Origin: Chloroflexota bacterium
GTDB taxonomy: Bacteria; Chloroflexota; Anaerolineae; JAADDB01
Direction of reading: 5' to 3'
DNA length: 5,039 nucleotides
Assembly: GCA_013154135.1 (NCBI GenBank)
Contig: JAADDB010000143.1
Coordinates: forward strand, 1 to 5,039
Made by a program: the position numbers and the translations under genes. Positions within the stretch are counted from its first letter, which is position 1. Each line of letters opens with the position of its first letter. Below are positions 5,010-5,039 of the stretch, piece by piece. The notes beneath the pieces were generated by a model. It saw nothing but the letters and a program-made list of their open reading frames with translations, searched no databases and had not been told where the DNA came from.

Positions 5010-5039
5010 TTTTGCGTGGGTGCGGGCCGGGCTTCGCCC

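Larger units (their letters stand above)
4508..5039. other. Intergenic region right of the operon: leader, promoter and repeats
   Basis: About 530 bases hold no gene that I can support. The left part (4511 to about 4721) is the probable untranslated leader of the minus-strand operon, with a hairpin and a palindrome. A -10 box lies at 4728-4733. From about 4797 to the right edge lie intergenic repeats: a partial GC-rich copy (4797-4811), the heptamer tract (4817-4847) and the longest GC-rich copy (4935-5009). The stretch 4848-4934 shows nothing recognisable. Confidence 0.65.

Noticed and set aside
5001..5039. Possible gene start after TAGAGGGAG at the right edge (GTG near 5016)
   Set aside because: The ribosome-like sequence is part of the repeat, and only about eight codons remain before the window ends, so a gene cannot be supported.

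Overview
The window looks like a piece of a moderately GC-rich bacterial chromosome, most plausibly Chloroflexota (Anaerolineae-like). That is an inference from the Thr-Pro linker after a lipoprotein-type signal, the trypsin plus PPC-like secreted protein, and the intergenic repeats; no marker gene settles the taxonomy. I see no rRNA, tRNA, CRISPR array, transposase or phage gene.

Layout, left to right. (1) 1-496, minus strand: the N-terminal 165 codons of an acyl-CoA dehydrogenase that runs off the left edge. (2) 497-847: a divergent intergenic region with a 7-bp tandem repeat, two copies of a dispersed GC-rich repeat in opposite orientation, a short dyad and a candidate promoter. (3) 848-2863, plus strand: a large exported, probably lipid-anchored, trypsin-like serine protease with a Thr/Pro linker, two PPC-like beta-sandwich regions and a PsbP/DcrB-like C-terminal domain. 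(4) 2864-3040: a convergent intergenic region with another copy of the dispersed repeat. (5) 3041-4507, minus strand: a two-gene operon, a UPF0173/UlaG-like metallo-beta-lactamase-fold hydrolase followed 15 nt later by a SpoU/TrmH-family RNA methyltransferase. (6) 4508-5039: a 5' leader and good -10 box for that operon, then a second block of the 7-bp repeat and the longest copy of the dispersed repeat, with no convincing gene.

The genes are not an obvious single pathway. The operon pair is cytoplasmic housekeeping-type, the dehydrogenase is beta-oxidation-like metabolism, and the protease is an envelope or surface protein. The protease gene is visibly more AT-rich than its neighbours. The least-explained signal is the intergenic repeat family: the heptamer tract and the GC-rich repeat occur together on both sides of the three complete genes. 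One copy appears to supply the Shine-Dalgarno sequence of the protease gene. No complete undescribed system is demonstrable; the repeat family and the structured operon leader are the best candidates for follow-up.
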